Shown here: positions 32,108 to 41,591 of the stretch, one piece after another | Position numbering within the stretch: position 1 is the stretch's first letter | How the letters are laid out: every line of letters begins with the position of its first letter | Assembly (NCBI GenBank): GCA_045639905.1 | Contig: JAZUDZ010000055.1 | Location: forward strand, 1 to 55,151 | Source: RGIG426 sp045639905 | GTDB taxonomy: Bacteria; Bacillota; Clostridia; Oscillospirales; Acutalibacteraceae | DNA length: 55,151 nt | Direction: 5' to 3' | The notes under the pieces: generated by a model | What the model was told of the DNA's origin: nothing | Databases searched by the model: none | Seen by the model: only the letters and a program-made list of their open reading frames with translations | Translations under genes and position numbers: made by a program

Positions 32108-33472
32108 ATGGCGAAAACAATCGCTGCCATCTCTACACCATCAGCCCCCGCAGGGCTTGGTGTTTTGCGAATTTCCGGAGAAAATGCCATTGCGGTCGCT
32201 GACCGCGTGTTTCGCCCGATTCATGATGAAAAATGTCTGTCGGATCTTGCCGGGTATTCAGCACTCTATGGCCATGTTTTTGATGAAAACGGTGACATCG
32301 ACGACTGTGTCGCTTTGGTTTTCCGTGCTCCTCACAGTTATACCGGAGAAAATGTTGTGGAACTTTCCTGTCACGGTGGCGTTTATTTACTCCGACGTGT
32401 TTTGCGTGCGGTTTTAGATGCCGGCGCGGAAGCCGCCGAAGCCGGTGAATTCACAAAACGGGCATTTTTAAACGGGAAATTGGATTTAACCGGCGCAGAC
32501 GCCGTTATGGATTTGATTGGTGCCGAAGGCGCTCTTGCCGCCCGGGTTGCTTTGGCGACAAGAGAGGGATCCGTTTTTCAAATTCTGTCAGACGTAAAAT
32601 CCGGATTGGTTGCTTCCGCAGCCCAAATGGCCGCCTATGTCGACTACCCCTACGAGGATATTCCGGAACTCAAAAACGATCAACTGAAACAAACTCTTAC
32701 CGACGGAATTGAAAAGTTAAATAAACTGTTATCCACTTTTGATGCGGGAAAAATACTGCGTGAGGGGATTGACACGGCAATCGTCGGTTCTCCCAATGTC
32801 GGAAAATCTACTTTAATGAATCGATTGGCAGGCTGCGAAAGAAGTATCGTGACCAGTGAAGCCGGCACCACACGAGATGTGGTAGAAGAAACCGTTCGAC
32901 TAGGGGAAGTTACACTTCGTCTGGCGGATACGGCCGGCATTCGCGACACGTCCAACGAAGCAGAAACCATCGGTGTTCAAAGAGCTCTGCACAAGCTGGA
33001 CAGTGCCTCTCTGATATTAGCCGTCTTTGACGGTTCCAAATCGCCAACACAAGATGACATGGAACTTGCAAGAAAAGCCTCCGAAGGAAATACCATTGCA
33101 ATCATAAATAAAGCAGACTGTGAAAAAGTTCCGATGAACGAAATTACAAATCTCTTTTCCCGTGTTGTATTTCTATCCGCAAAAACCGGAGAAGGAATAG
33201 AAGAACTAACCCGTCTTGTTCAGGAAGCTACCGGGGTTGCCTATCTCAGTGGAAACGAGGCTGTCCTCGCCACCGAGAGACAGCGGGACGGTGCCCGCAA
33301 GGCGCTGGCTGCTTTGGAACATGCTTTAGATGGCCTGGCTTTGGGCATGACTCCGGATGTACTCGCCGTCGATATGGACGATGCCATCGGGGCTATTGCC
33401 GAGTTGACAGGTGAGAAGGTCAATGACACGGTCATCCAAGAAGTCTTTGCCAGATTTTGTGTCGGAAAATGA
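32108..33472 (+). CDS. mnmE: tRNA uridine-5-carboxymethylaminomethyl modification GTPase
   Basis: With MnmG this GTPase modifies U34 of several tRNAs. The 454-residue protein has the folate-binding N-terminal domain (TIAAISTPSAPAGLGVLRISG), a helical domain, and an inserted G domain with P-loop GSPNVGKS (about 224-231), DTAGIRD and INKADC. The C-terminal C-x-G-K (Cys451) is required for modification. GGGAGG precedes the ATG. The stop overlaps the next start by ATGA. The usual mnmG partner is not in the window. Confidence 0.96.
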   Translation: MAKTIAAISTPSAPAGLGVLRISGENAIAVADRVFRPIHDEKCLSDLAGYSALYGHVFDENGDIDDCVALVFRAPHSYTGENVVELSCHGGVYLLRRVLRAVLDAGAEAAEAGEFTKRAFLNGKLDLTGADAVMDLIGAEGALAARVALATREGSVFQILSDVKSGLVASAAQMAAYVDYPYEDIPELKNDQLKQTLTDGIEKLNKLLSTFDAGKILREGIDTAIVGSPNVGKSTLMNRLAGCERSIVTSEAGTTRDVVEETVRLGEVTLRLADTAGIRDTSNEAETIGVQRALHKLDSASLILAVFDGSKSPTQDDMELARKASEGNTIAIINKADCEKVPMNEITNLFSRVVFLSAKTGEGIEELTRLVQEATGVAYLSGNEAVLATERQRDGARKALAALEHALDGLALGMTPDVLAVDMDDAIGAIAELTGEKVNDTVIQEVFARFCVGK

Positions 33473-34230
33473 GCAAAATGGAAGAAAACAAACGACGGAT
33501 TGTTCTGCTGGACGAAATTCGCGGTGTTTTGGTGATTCTTATGATTGCCTATCATTTCTTTTACACGGCCGGTTATCTCTTTTCCTATCGGTTCGGCCGG
33601 ATGTTATTCCGCTTTTTCTCGCCTGTCGAGCCCCTGTTTGCAGGACTTTTCATTCTATTGTGTGGCCTTTGTTGCCACCTGTCACGAAACAACAAAAAAC
33701 GAGGTCTCTTGCTGGCCGGAATTGCCTGCGGACTGACTGTTTTTTTGGCTATATGTATGCCGGAAAATGTCATTTGGTTCGGCATTTTGCATCTACTGGC
33801 CGTGTGCATTCTGCTTTATACCCTTTTACAGAAACCGTGCAAGGCCGTTCCACCGGCAGTCGGACTTATCGTGTGCATTGTTTTCACACTTCTTTTCGAA
33901 CATTTTCCGTATGATAACGGGTTCTATATCGGGCTCGGTCCCTGGCCGATACTCAATCTTCCGATTTCCTGGACGGATATTTCCTGGCTTCATTTTTTGG
34001 GAATCGGACGACTGGAAACAGGAGACTTTTTTCCTTTGCTCCCCTGGGTCTTTGTGTTCTTTGCCGGCGTGTTTTTCGGCTTCTTGTTTTCACCGAAGAC
34101 CTATCCGGACTGGACATGCAAAAGCCACGTACCGGCAATTGCCTTTATCGGGCGTCATGCTCTTTTAGCCTATCTTATCCATCAGCCGGTTCTGTATGGT
34201 GTTCTTTGGATTGTTCGGCTGGTTTCATAA
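33469..34230 (+). CDS. DUF1624-type (heparan-alpha-glucosaminide acetyltransferase-like) membrane protein
   Basis: A 253-residue polytopic membrane protein with about seven hydrophobic segments. The start RRIVLLDEIRGVLVILMIAYHFFY matches the acyltransferase-like proteins in which R-x-x-x-x-D-x-x-RG and a following His are conserved. The end has FIGRHALLAYLIHQPVLYG, also typical. These proteins transfer acyl groups across the membrane to a glycan or lipid. The target is unknown. Translation is coupled to mnmE (ATGA overlap at 33469). Confidence 0.82.
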   Translation: MSKMEENKRRIVLLDEIRGVLVILMIAYHFFYTAGYLFSYRFGRMLFRFFSPVEPLFAGLFILLCGLCCHLSRNNKKRGLLLAGIACGLTVFLAICMPENVIWFGILHLLAVCILLYTLLQKPCKAVPPAVGLIVCIVFTLLFEHFPYDNGFYIGLGPWPILNLPISWTDISWLHFLGIGRLETGDFFPLLPWVFVFFAGVFFGFLFSPKTYPDWTCKSHVPAIAFIGRHALLAYLIHQPVLYGVLWIVRLVS

Positions 34231-34311
34231 TTTCATTTTTTGTTCATACACTGTGTTCTCGGAATTTGTATACTGAGAATTGGAAATATTTCATTTCGGG
34301 AGTGAAATCAA

Positions 34312-35274
34312 ATGATTGAAGTAAAAAAACTCGTCAAAAAATACGGATCTCATGAAGCTCTTCACGGAATTGATTTTGAAGTCAATGACGGAGAGATTTT
34401 GGGATTTCTCGGTCCGAACGGAGCCGGAAAATCCACAACCATGAATATTTTGACAGGATACCTTTCCGCCACGGCGGGCAAGGTTGTCATCAACGGATTT
34501 GATATCTTGGACAATCCCAACGAAGCAAAAGCCAGCATCGGCTATTTGCCGGAACTACCTCCGCTGTATCAGGATATGACCGTCAAAGAGTATCTGAATT
34601 TCGTTTACGACTTGAAAAAATGTAAGTTGCCCCGTGTTAAGCACATCACGGAAATCTGTCACGTGGTGAAAATCGACACGCACTATAACCGATTGATAAA
34701 AAACCTGTCCAAAGGCTATCGGCAGCGTGTCGGCCTTGCACAGGCATTAATCGGCAATCCGCCGGTCCTGATTCTGGACGAGCCGACGGTTGGACTGGAC
34801 CCGACTCAGATTATCGAAATCCGAAACCTAATCAAAAACCTCGGGAAGCATCATACCGTGATCCTGTCCTCCCACATTTTATCGGAAGTGGAAGCGGTGT
34901 GTGATCGAATCGTCATCGTTAACAACGGTAACATCGTAGCCAACGGCACCACCGCCGAACTGGCCGACCAGTATTCCAACGACAAACGACTCACGCTGCT
35001 TGTTAACGGGCCGGAGCAGGAAGTAAAGGCCACTCTTTCCACCGTTCGCGGCGTAAAACTAATCGAAGCGCTGGGAGAAAAAGAACCCGGATGCTTTGCC
35101 TTCTTTATCACACCGGATACCGGTGCTGATGTGCGTCGTGATATTTTCAGCCGATTGTCCGAACGCAACTGGCCGATTTTGAGTTTAAAATCCAATCAAC
35201 TCAGTTTGGAAGAAATCTTTGTTATGCTGACGCAAAACATTGCCCAAACCGAACCCGTAAAGGAGGGTGAATAA
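34312..35274 (+). CDS. ABC transporter ATP-binding protein (GldA-like)
   Basis: A 320-residue nucleotide-binding subunit with Walker A GPNGAGKST, the Q-loop region YLPELPPLYQDMTV, signature LSKGYRQRVGLA, Walker B LILDEPTVGLD and the H-loop SSHILSE, then a C-terminal extension (about 220-320). It opens a four-gene cassette with an ABC-2 permease, a GldG-like protein and a DUF4340 protein. The substrate is not known. GGGAG precedes the ATG, and a TATACT at 34269 may be the -10 box but no good -35 is visible. Confidence 0.93.
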   Translation: MIEVKKLVKKYGSHEALHGIDFEVNDGEILGFLGPNGAGKSTTMNILTGYLSATAGKVVINGFDILDNPNEAKASIGYLPELPPLYQDMTVKEYLNFVYDLKKCKLPRVKHITEICHVVKIDTHYNRLIKNLSKGYRQRVGLAQALIGNPPVLILDEPTVGLDPTQIIEIRNLIKNLGKHHTVILSSHILSEVEAVCDRIVIVNNGNIVANGTTAELADQYSNDKRLTLLVNGPEQEVKATLSTVRGVKLIEALGEKEPGCFAFFITPDTGADVRRDIFSRLSERNWPILSLKSNQLSLEEIFVMLTQNIAQTEPVKEGE

Positions 35275-35275
35275 G

Positions 35276-35986
35276 ATGAGTGCCATCTTCAAACGAGAGT
35301 TTAAAGCGTTTTTCAGTTCTCCCATCGGATATCTGGTCATTGCCGTTATGTTTGTCCTTTCCGGATATTACTTTTATGTGGCAAATCTGGAACTGGGTAA
35401 CCTGTCTCTTTCCTATGTTTTTACGGCGCTGTTCAGTTATGCGGGATTTTTGGTCCTGCCGATTTTGACCATGCGTCTTTTCAGCGAAGAGAAAAAGCAA
35501 AAAACCGACCAGGCACTTTTGACCGCACCGGTAAACCTCACGGAAATTGTGCTGGGTAAGTTCCTGGCTGCATTTTTAATTTACATTATCGGCATTTCCA
35601 TCACCCTCGTATACGGATGTGTTATCGCCACCGTTACGGCACCGGCCTGGATGACCATTTTTTCCAGTTATATCGGTTTAATGCTGTATGGCGGAATGAT
35701 TATCGCTGCCGGTCTGTTCTTCTCCTGCCTGACGGAAAGTCAGCTGATTGCAGCTCTGCTCACCTTTGCTTTTGAGTTGTTTTTAACATTCTTTGATTAT
35801 TTGGCAACCTTATTTGCCGATCACCAGTGGATTGTATCCTGCGTAAAATTCATATCGGTTACCGACCGATATACCGGATTTACCGCGGGCTCCATGCACT
35901 ATGATGACATTGTGTTTTTCCTGACAATGCAGGCCTTGTTTTTATTCTTTGCGGTTCGTATTTTGGACCGTAAACGATGGAACTGA
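35276..35986 (+). CDS. ABC-2 type permease (GldF-like)
   Basis: A 236-residue membrane subunit with six hydrophobic segments and the N-terminal FKREFKAFFSSPIGYLVIA typical of this permease family. LTMRLFSEEKKQKTDQALLTAPV is the conserved cytoplasmic loop. The ATG at 35276 has AGGAGGG 8 bases before it; a GTG at 35267 lies within the ribosome site and is rejected. It starts 1 base after the ATPase stop. Confidence 0.92.
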   Translation: MSAIFKREFKAFFSSPIGYLVIAVMFVLSGYYFYVANLELGNLSLSYVFTALFSYAGFLVLPILTMRLFSEEKKQKTDQALLTAPVNLTEIVLGKFLAAFLIYIIGISITLVYGCVIATVTAPAWMTIFSSYIGLMLYGGMIIAAGLFFSCLTESQLIAALLTFAFELFLTFFDYLATLFADHQWIVSCVKFISVTDRYTGFTAGSMHYDDIVFFLTMQALFLFFAVRILDRKRWN

Positions 35987-36003
35987 GAAGGGAGGAGAGT
36001 TAA

Positions 36004-37641
36004 ATGGAAATGAATAAGCAAACTCCGGAAACCCCGGATTCCGTTGAAATCACCTCTGAGCCGAAAAAAGCAAAGAAAGTCCGCATCGGCGACGGCAGAC
36101 GTTTCCGCTATGGAAGCACCGCGGTCATTCTTACGGTTGTTGTGGTCATTGTCGCCATTTTGCTGAATGTGGCTATTTCCGCCCTGGATACCCGCTATCC
36201 CATGAATTTGGACTTTACAAAAAATAAAGTACTAACCTTGTCCGACGAAAGTAAAACTTTCGCCAAGGCGCTGGACAAAGACATCAAAATCACCATATGC
36301 GGAGACGAAAAAACCTACAGTGCTCCGGATACCGGCTATGAAGAACTGGATAGCATTTTGTCCCAGTTGTATGCTGCCATCAATCAGTACAAAACGCTGA
36401 GCGGCGGTCATGTCACCTATGAATTTATCGATTTGAACGCCGACATTGCCGCGGCTGCCAAGTACTCCAAGATGGGTGCAGAGTCCGGCAGTATTATCTT
36501 TGAAAGCGGAGACCGGAATATTGTGGATGTTATGGATAGTTTCTACAGCTATGACGATAACTATCAAACCTATCTTTACTACAAAGCCAACGGTCAAACC
36601 TTTACCGGTTCCTATTCGTTCAACTCCCTGGTTGAACGGCAAATGGTCATTGACATCAATAAGGTTACCAACGCATCTTTGAAACCCGTTACCCTTTTGA
36701 CCGGTCACGGAGAAGATGAAAATGTTATTACCGCTTTGACGGACCTGCTTGAAAACAACGGTTACGAAGTGCTGAAACTGGATATCACAACCCAGGAAAC
36801 ATTTGACGACAGCACCAATTTTGCCGTTATCCCGGCACCGTCCACCGACTATTCCGCCGATGAACTGAAAAAGGTTCGTACCTGGGTGCAAAACGATGGC
36901 AAACTGGACCATCAAATGCTGTACATTGTTGACTGCACCACCCACCTATCCAATTTGTCTGAATACTTTGCGGACAACTACGGTATCGAGGTTACTTCGG
37001 ACTGGATCGTGGAAACATCTTCCTCCCGTCTGTTTAACTATTATGTTCAGTACACCTATGGCGATGTTGCCGACACAGAATACACATCAGCATCGGATAA
37101 ATGGGTCAAGTCTCCGGTAACCATGCGTCTTAAGAATTTGTGGACGGACGACACCAAAGAAGCCAAGCATGTTGTTCCGATTGTTACATTCCCGGACACG
37201 GCACAGCTTTTGGATGTCAATGAATACATGAAATATGTGGAAGAGGCCGAAAAAGAAGGAGCCGATCCGGATTATCAGGTGGAGCAGCGCAAAGCCGACA
37301 GCTACCCGCTGATTGGTATGTCATATTCCAAAACCCAGCAAACAGTCGGCGACAAAACCGCCAGTTCCTGCGCTTTGGTTTGCGGAAGCTCTATGTATTT
37401 CTCGGGCTATTTGACCGACGCCGCCACCTCTAACGAAGACACATTCCTAAACGTCTTTAACGGACTGGCCGGCAACGAAAACACCGTCAGCATTCCCGGC
37501 AAATCCGTCACGGCCGAAACCCTGGACTTTGGCTCTGAAATGGCTAAAAAAGTCGTGGGTCTGGGCATCTTTACCATCGGCATTCCGCTGATTCTCCTGA
37601 TCATCGGAATCACCGTATTTGTCCGGAGGAGAAACCTATGA
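36004..37641 (+). CDS. GldG-like ABC-associated protein
   Basis: A 545-residue protein with a basic cytoplasmic N-terminus, a membrane segment (about 40-62), a large extracytoplasmic region and a C-terminal membrane segment (about 518-540) ending RRRNL. The N-terminal ALDTRYPMNLDFTKNKVLTLSDESK and VTLLTGHGEDENV match GldG/ABC-type uncharacterised transport components, which have an intraflagellar-transport-like (IFT52) fold. It likely forms the outer domain of the transporter. GGGAGG precedes the start and the stop overlaps the next gene. Confidence 0.88.
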   Translation: MEMNKQTPETPDSVEITSEPKKAKKVRIGDGRRFRYGSTAVILTVVVVIVAILLNVAISALDTRYPMNLDFTKNKVLTLSDESKTFAKALDKDIKITICGDEKTYSAPDTGYEELDSILSQLYAAINQYKTLSGGHVTYEFIDLNADIAAAAKYSKMGAESGSIIFESGDRNIVDVMDSFYSYDDNYQTYLYYKANGQTFTGSYSFNSLVERQMVIDINKVTNASLKPVTLLTGHGEDENVITALTDLLENNGYEVLKLDITTQETFDDSTNFAVIPAPSTDYSADELKKVRTWVQNDGKLDHQMLYIVDCTTHLSNLSEYFADNYGIEVTSDWIVETSSSRLFNYYVQYTYGDVADTEYTSASDKWVKSPVTMRLKNLWTDDTKEAKHVVPIVTFPDTAQLLDVNEYMKYVEEAEKEGADPDYQVEQRKADSYPLIGMSYSKTQQTVGDKTASSCALVCGSSMYFSGYLTDAATSNEDTFLNVFNGLAGNENTVSIPGKSVTAETLDFGSEMAKKVVGLGIFTIGIPLILLIIGITVFVRRRNL

Positions 37642-39287
37642 TGAATGAGCAAGATACGGAAATCAAGCAGGATGAGGTTTCTTTCTCCGAATCAACCATT
37701 TTCGATGCTCCCAAAACCATCGAGATAAAACAAAAGAAGCCATCCCGAAACAAAAAGACATGGCTTCTCATTCTGCTGATTGTGATAATTGCCGCCGTAT
37801 TGGTCGGAGGAATCTTTTTGATTCAGCGCTTTCTTCCCGAAAAGCCCGGCGAACAAAGTGAAGACAGTATTGAAAGTTCCCTCCCCCAATATGACAGTTT
37901 GATTAACAAGGCCGCCAAAGGCCTTAATGGTATTCAGTCCTTCACCTGGGACTATGAAGGAAAATCATACTCCATCAAGAAAAACGAATCAAAAACATGG
38001 GAAATTGACGAGTTTGGCGATGTTCCTTATAACAGCGACGGAATCACCTCTCTTCTCCAGGATTTTGTTACGGTGTATCCCTGTTCTATTTTAAGCGAAG
38101 ACGGAACTGCCGAAGAAATTTCCCTATGCGAACTGGGCACTCCCTCCGTCCATGTAAAAGTCTCTTATACGGACGGAGATACATTTGAGGCCAATTTCGG
38201 ATGCCTGTCTCACGCAAATCAATCGGATTATTATATGCAGGTTGTCGGCGACCCGGCTATCTACTGTGTGGAATCTTACTTATATCAAGATGCCACCACC
38301 GACCCGGCAACGCTTCTGGCCATGCGTTTGGTGGAAGCTCCGAGTCCTGCTTCCGACGACACCACCGGTGTTGCCAAAGTGACCGCTATGACGTTATCCG
38401 GATCTCTTCGTTCAAAACCGGTTTCCATGCGTTATATCACGGCCGATGACCCCTCTTCCCTGAAAATGGCCTGCAACCTTTTAATCACAAAGCCTTACCT
38501 TCGTGCCAGCGATACGGATGCGACCGCCTCCTGGGATACCGACCTGGTTTCTCTAAATGCGGAAGGCGTCACCGCCGTCCATCCCACTGCCGAGGAACTG
38601 AAGAAATATGGTCTGGACACTCCTCACTCCGTTTGTGAATTGACGGTATCCATTCGTAAAACCACCGACGAAGACGGAAATGATTTGGAAACACCCAAAG
38701 TGTATAACACTGTCAAGCACACCATACGTCTAGGATCTCTTCGCGACGATAAAGATTATTACTGTATGGTTGACGATATAGATGTCATTTATGAGGTTTA
38801 TGCCGAGGACGTACCGTGGGCTGAGCTTGCTTATGACGATCTGGTCAATGACAATCTGTTCCTTCGCTATATTACGGACATCGCTTCCATATCCCTTACG
38901 GCAAACGGAAAAACCTCCGTATTATCTTTAAAACATGGATCCTCCTTTGACGGAGAAACCTCCACGGCAACCCTGGATGCCACGCTGGACGGCAAAACAA
39001 TGGACACAGACAATGTACGGGCGTTATATCGCAAACTCATGATGGTTCAGCGCATTGCCGGTGCCCCGGAAAATGCAGTAGAAAGCGGTACACCGACTTT
39101 GCAAATTACGCTGAAGCCGGTAAACAAAAATGATACAAACAATACCGATTTTTCATTTTATCCTTATTCGGCAAACCGCTATTTATGCAAAGGCTCCGAT
39201 GGAGAACTCTATTTAGTGAAAGCCTCCGACATCGAGGAACTCCAAAACGATATTTCCAAATTTCTGGATGGCAAAAATCTATCATAA
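37638..39287 (+). CDS. DUF4340 protein of the Gld-type ABC cassette
   Basis: A 549-residue protein with an acidic cytoplasmic tail (about 1-45), one membrane segment (46-66, TWLLILLIVIIAAVLVGGIFLI) and a long extracytoplasmic part with repeated motifs such as FTWDYEGKSYSIKKNESKTWEID, the DUF4340 pattern. This family almost always follows a GldG gene and is thought to be the fourth component. Its function is unknown. The ATG at 37638 overlaps the GldG stop (ATGA) with GGAGG 8 bases before it. Confidence 0.85.
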   Translation: MMNEQDTEIKQDEVSFSESTIFDAPKTIEIKQKKPSRNKKTWLLILLIVIIAAVLVGGIFLIQRFLPEKPGEQSEDSIESSLPQYDSLINKAAKGLNGIQSFTWDYEGKSYSIKKNESKTWEIDEFGDVPYNSDGITSLLQDFVTVYPCSILSEDGTAEEISLCELGTPSVHVKVSYTDGDTFEANFGCLSHANQSDYYMQVVGDPAIYCVESYLYQDATTDPATLLAMRLVEAPSPASDDTTGVAKVTAMTLSGSLRSKPVSMRYITADDPSSLKMACNLLITKPYLRASDTDATASWDTDLVSLNAEGVTAVHPTAEELKKYGLDTPHSVCELTVSIRKTTDEDGNDLETPKVYNTVKHTIRLGSLRDDKDYYCMVDDIDVIYEVYAEDVPWAELAYDDLVNDNLFLRYITDIASISLTANGKTSVLSLKHGSSFDGETSTATLDATLDGKTMDTDNVRALYRKLMMVQRIAGAPENAVESGTPTLQITLKPVNKNDTNNTDFSFYPYSANRYLCKGSDGELYLVKASDIEELQNDISKFLDGKNLS

Positions 39288-39290
39288 CAA

Positions 39291-39325
39291 AAAAAGTGCA
39301 GTCATTTGACTGCACTTTTTCTTTT
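39291..39325. terminator. bidirectional terminator
   Basis: A-run, perfect stem AGTGCAGTCA / TGACTGCACT with a 2-base loop, T-run. It lies between the convergent ABC cassette and the lipoprotein gene. Confidence 0.94.
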
Positions 39326-39338
39326 GAACTAAATTGTA

Positions 39339-39782
39339 TTATGTGTCCGGTTTCTCACGAATGGAATCCAGTCCATCGGTTGATTCCGTCGCCGTTTCTA
39401 TCGTGCTGATTTCAACATCACCCGAATCGGACGGTTTGACGGTTACATGAACACGAAAATATTGATCATTCCACTGGGCGGTAATATACGATTCACCAAC
39501 TGCAACGGCCTCCACCACTGCATAGGTTTTGCTGGCGTGAAGCTCAACAAAACGATAATCGGAGTTCGAAAAAACAATACCGGATTCTGCGTCCGGGAAC
39601 GGAGTCCAATCCTTCGTTTCTCCGACCGTCATCGTCATTTCATCATTGGTCGGAAGATCTTTAAAATTCAAAATGGTATTTGTGGAAGTAGTAGGGGTAT
39701 TTTCTTCTTTATGGCAAGCCGTGCATACGGTAATGATTAAAACCGCTGCCACAAAAAAAGCAACAAAACGTTTTGTTTTCAT
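39339..39782 (-). CDS. small lipoprotein of unknown function
   Basis: A 147-residue protein with a lipoprotein signal peptide ending VCTAC (Cys about residue 23) and a low-complexity Thr/Ser linker. The short beta-rich domain resembles an Ig-like (BIG2-type) repeat: MTVGETKDWTPF, AVGESYITAQWNDQYFRVHVTV. The ATG at 39782 is chosen for its signal peptide; the frame stays open upstream but crosses a promoter (TTGCTT-18-TACAAT on the minus strand). Single-gene unit. Confidence 0.75.
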   Translation of the reverse strand: MKTKRFVAFFVAAVLIITVCTACHKEENTPTTSTNTILNFKDLPTNDEMTMTVGETKDWTPFPDAESGIVFSNSDYRFVELHASKTYAVVEAVAVGESYITAQWNDQYFRVHVTVKPSDSGDVEISTIETATESTDGLDSIREKPDT

Positions 39783-39846
39783 ACGATTTCCTCTTTCCTT
39801 TGGGATATATGTATTGTAGCACAAACGCATACAAAAAAGCAAGAAT

Positions 39847-41028
39847 TCACTCTTTGAGTTTTGCTGCCGCCGCGGCACGCTCCTTACAAAGGTCCGCCCA
39901 GTGCGGCATTGTCTCAAGCGTGTCACGCAATTCGGCAATATAGGAAGAAATTTCTATGTGTTGCGGGCACATTTGCTCACAGGCGCCACATTGCAGACAT
40001 GCGGCCGGCATTTTATCTGCCGGGAGTGCATCCATCTGCATAGAAGCCGTCAAGCCGCCTTCCACTCCGAAGTGAATATCATTATACGCCATCATCATGG
40101 CCGGAATGTTCAGCTCCATCGGACACATCTCCGTACAGTAACGGCATCCCGTACAAGGAACCGAGTCCTGCATGGTTTGCCCGAGGTCAACCAGCATTTG
40201 CTTTTCTTCTTCGCTCAGCGGATTCCCTTCCGAGAACGTCCGTATGTTATCTTTCATCTGTTCCAGATTGGACATACCGCTCAGGACGGTTGTAACACCG
40301 GGAACGGTTTGAAGCCATCGAAAAGACCATGAGGCAATACTTTCATCCGGCCGAAGCGCTTTCAGTTTTTCGTTATGCTCTTTCAAATCACACAGTCGCC
40401 CGCCGCGAACCGGTTCCATAACCCAAATCGGAATGTTATACCGATTCAGAAGCTCCACCTTTTTATCAGCCCCCTGCAGCGTCCAGTCCAGATAATTGAG
40501 CTGAATCTGACAGAACTCCATCTCATCACCGGCATAATCCAAGAAACGCTGCATGGTTTCCGGTCGTCCGTGACAGGAGAATCCCAAATGTTTAATGCGG
40601 CCGTTCTTCTTTTGTTCCAGGAAATACGGCAAAATGCCCCATTTCGGATCCATATAGACATCCAGCGAATTTTCGTACACGTTGTGCAACAAGTAGAAAT
40701 CAAAATAGTCCACGCCGCATTTTTTCAGTTGTTCTTCGAATATTTCCTCCGGATAATAGGTGTCCGCTATTTGATGTCCGGGAAACTTATCTGCCAAAAA
40801 ATACGAGGACCTGGGATATTTGGAAAGTGCTTTACAAATTGACCCCTCACTGAGTCCCTCGTGATACGGATAGGCCGTATCATAATAATTGACACCATGG
40901 GCCATGGCATAATCCGTCATTTCTTCCACGGCCGCCTGATCGATCTTTCCGTCCGCAGTTTGCGGGAGTCTCATGGCACCAAACGCCAGCATGGAAATTT
41001 GCAAATCCTCAAACGGTTTCGTAATCAT
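39847..41028 (-). CDS. aldo/keto reductase with two C-terminal 4Fe-4S motifs
   Basis: A 393-residue oxidoreductase. The N-terminal TIM barrel (about 1-280) carries the AKR catalytic region MAHGVNYYDTAYPYHEG (Asp/Tyr). The C-terminal ferredoxin-like part has C-T-G-C-R-Y-C-x3-C and C-L-Q-C-G-A-C-x3-C, two ferredoxin-type cluster motifs. Such Fe-S aldo/keto reductases are common in anaerobic Firmicutes, with unknown substrates. Its ATG overlaps the stop of the YgjP-like gene by four bases, so it is translated with the cell-shape operon. Confidence 0.92.
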   Translation of the reverse strand: MITKPFEDLQISMLAFGAMRLPQTADGKIDQAAVEEMTDYAMAHGVNYYDTAYPYHEGLSEGSICKALSKYPRSSYFLADKFPGHQIADTYYPEEIFEEQLKKCGVDYFDFYLLHNVYENSLDVYMDPKWGILPYFLEQKKNGRIKHLGFSCHGRPETMQRFLDYAGDEMEFCQIQLNYLDWTLQGADKKVELLNRYNIPIWVMEPVRGGRLCDLKEHNEKLKALRPDESIASWSFRWLQTVPGVTTVLSGMSNLEQMKDNIRTFSEGNPLSEEEKQMLVDLGQTMQDSVPCTGCRYCTEMCPMELNIPAMMMAYNDIHFGVEGGLTASMQMDALPADKMPAACLQCGACEQMCPQHIEISSYIAELRDTLETMPHWADLCKERAAAAAKLKE

Positions 41029-41591
41029 TTCGCATTTTCCTTTCGCATCATTAATACTCTACCCTCTGTATGAAGCCATGCTTCCGCTTCTTTGTAATTC
41101 GGAAGAATTGTGGCTATTTCCGCATAAAACGCTTTTGAGTGATTCATATGATGCATATGACAAAGCTCATGAACCACCACATAATCCAGCACATATGGCG
41201 GTGCTTCCGCCAACAGACAATTAAAACTCAAATGATTCTGTGAAGTACAACTTCCCCACTTTGTTTTCTGGAAACGGAATCCGATTTTCACGGGATGTAC
41301 GTCCAGTTTTTCTGCATAAAAAGCCACACGGGACGGGATTATTTCACGAGCCCTTTCCTCAATTTCCCCAAGTTCCCGCTTCGTATAGGCTCCGGCAGAA
41401 AGTGCCTTGTCCGCCTGCTGCCTCACATGCTCCTGCGCATGCAATATCCACTGACTTTTATCCTGAAGGAACCGACGGATTTCCGTTTCTTTTGTTCGAA
41501 ACGGAGCACGTACCACCAGCTCTCCCGAAGGGCGAATTTCAATTGCCAAAGTACGGCGACTTGACCGAATAATCTCTACTGATTGTTTCAT
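41025..41591 (-). CDS. YgjP-like metallopeptidase (DUF45)
   Basis: A 188-residue cytoplasmic protein with the zinc motif VVVHELCHMHHMNHS (HELxH plus a downstream His), preceded by KTKWGSCTSQNHLSFNCLL (here starting FQKTKWGSC), the DUF45/WLM hallmark. The substrate is unknown in most bacteria. The ATG overlaps the PBP2 stop (ATGA), and its stop overlaps the aldo/keto reductase start, so three unrelated genes are translationally chained. Confidence 0.92.
   Translation of the reverse strand: MKQSVEIIRSSRRTLAIEIRPSGELVVRAPFRTKETEIRRFLQDKSQWILHAQEHVRQQADKALSAGAYTKRELGEIEERAREIIPSRVAFYAEKLDVHPVKIGFRFQKTKWGSCTSQNHLSFNCLLAEAPPYVLDYVVVHELCHMHHMNHSKAFYAEIATILPNYKEAEAWLHTEGRVLMMRKENAK

Noticed and set aside
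36232..36945. 237-codon open frame opposite the GldG-like gene
   Set aside because: Lies wholly within a convincing gene on the other strand; composition is the complement of that gene.
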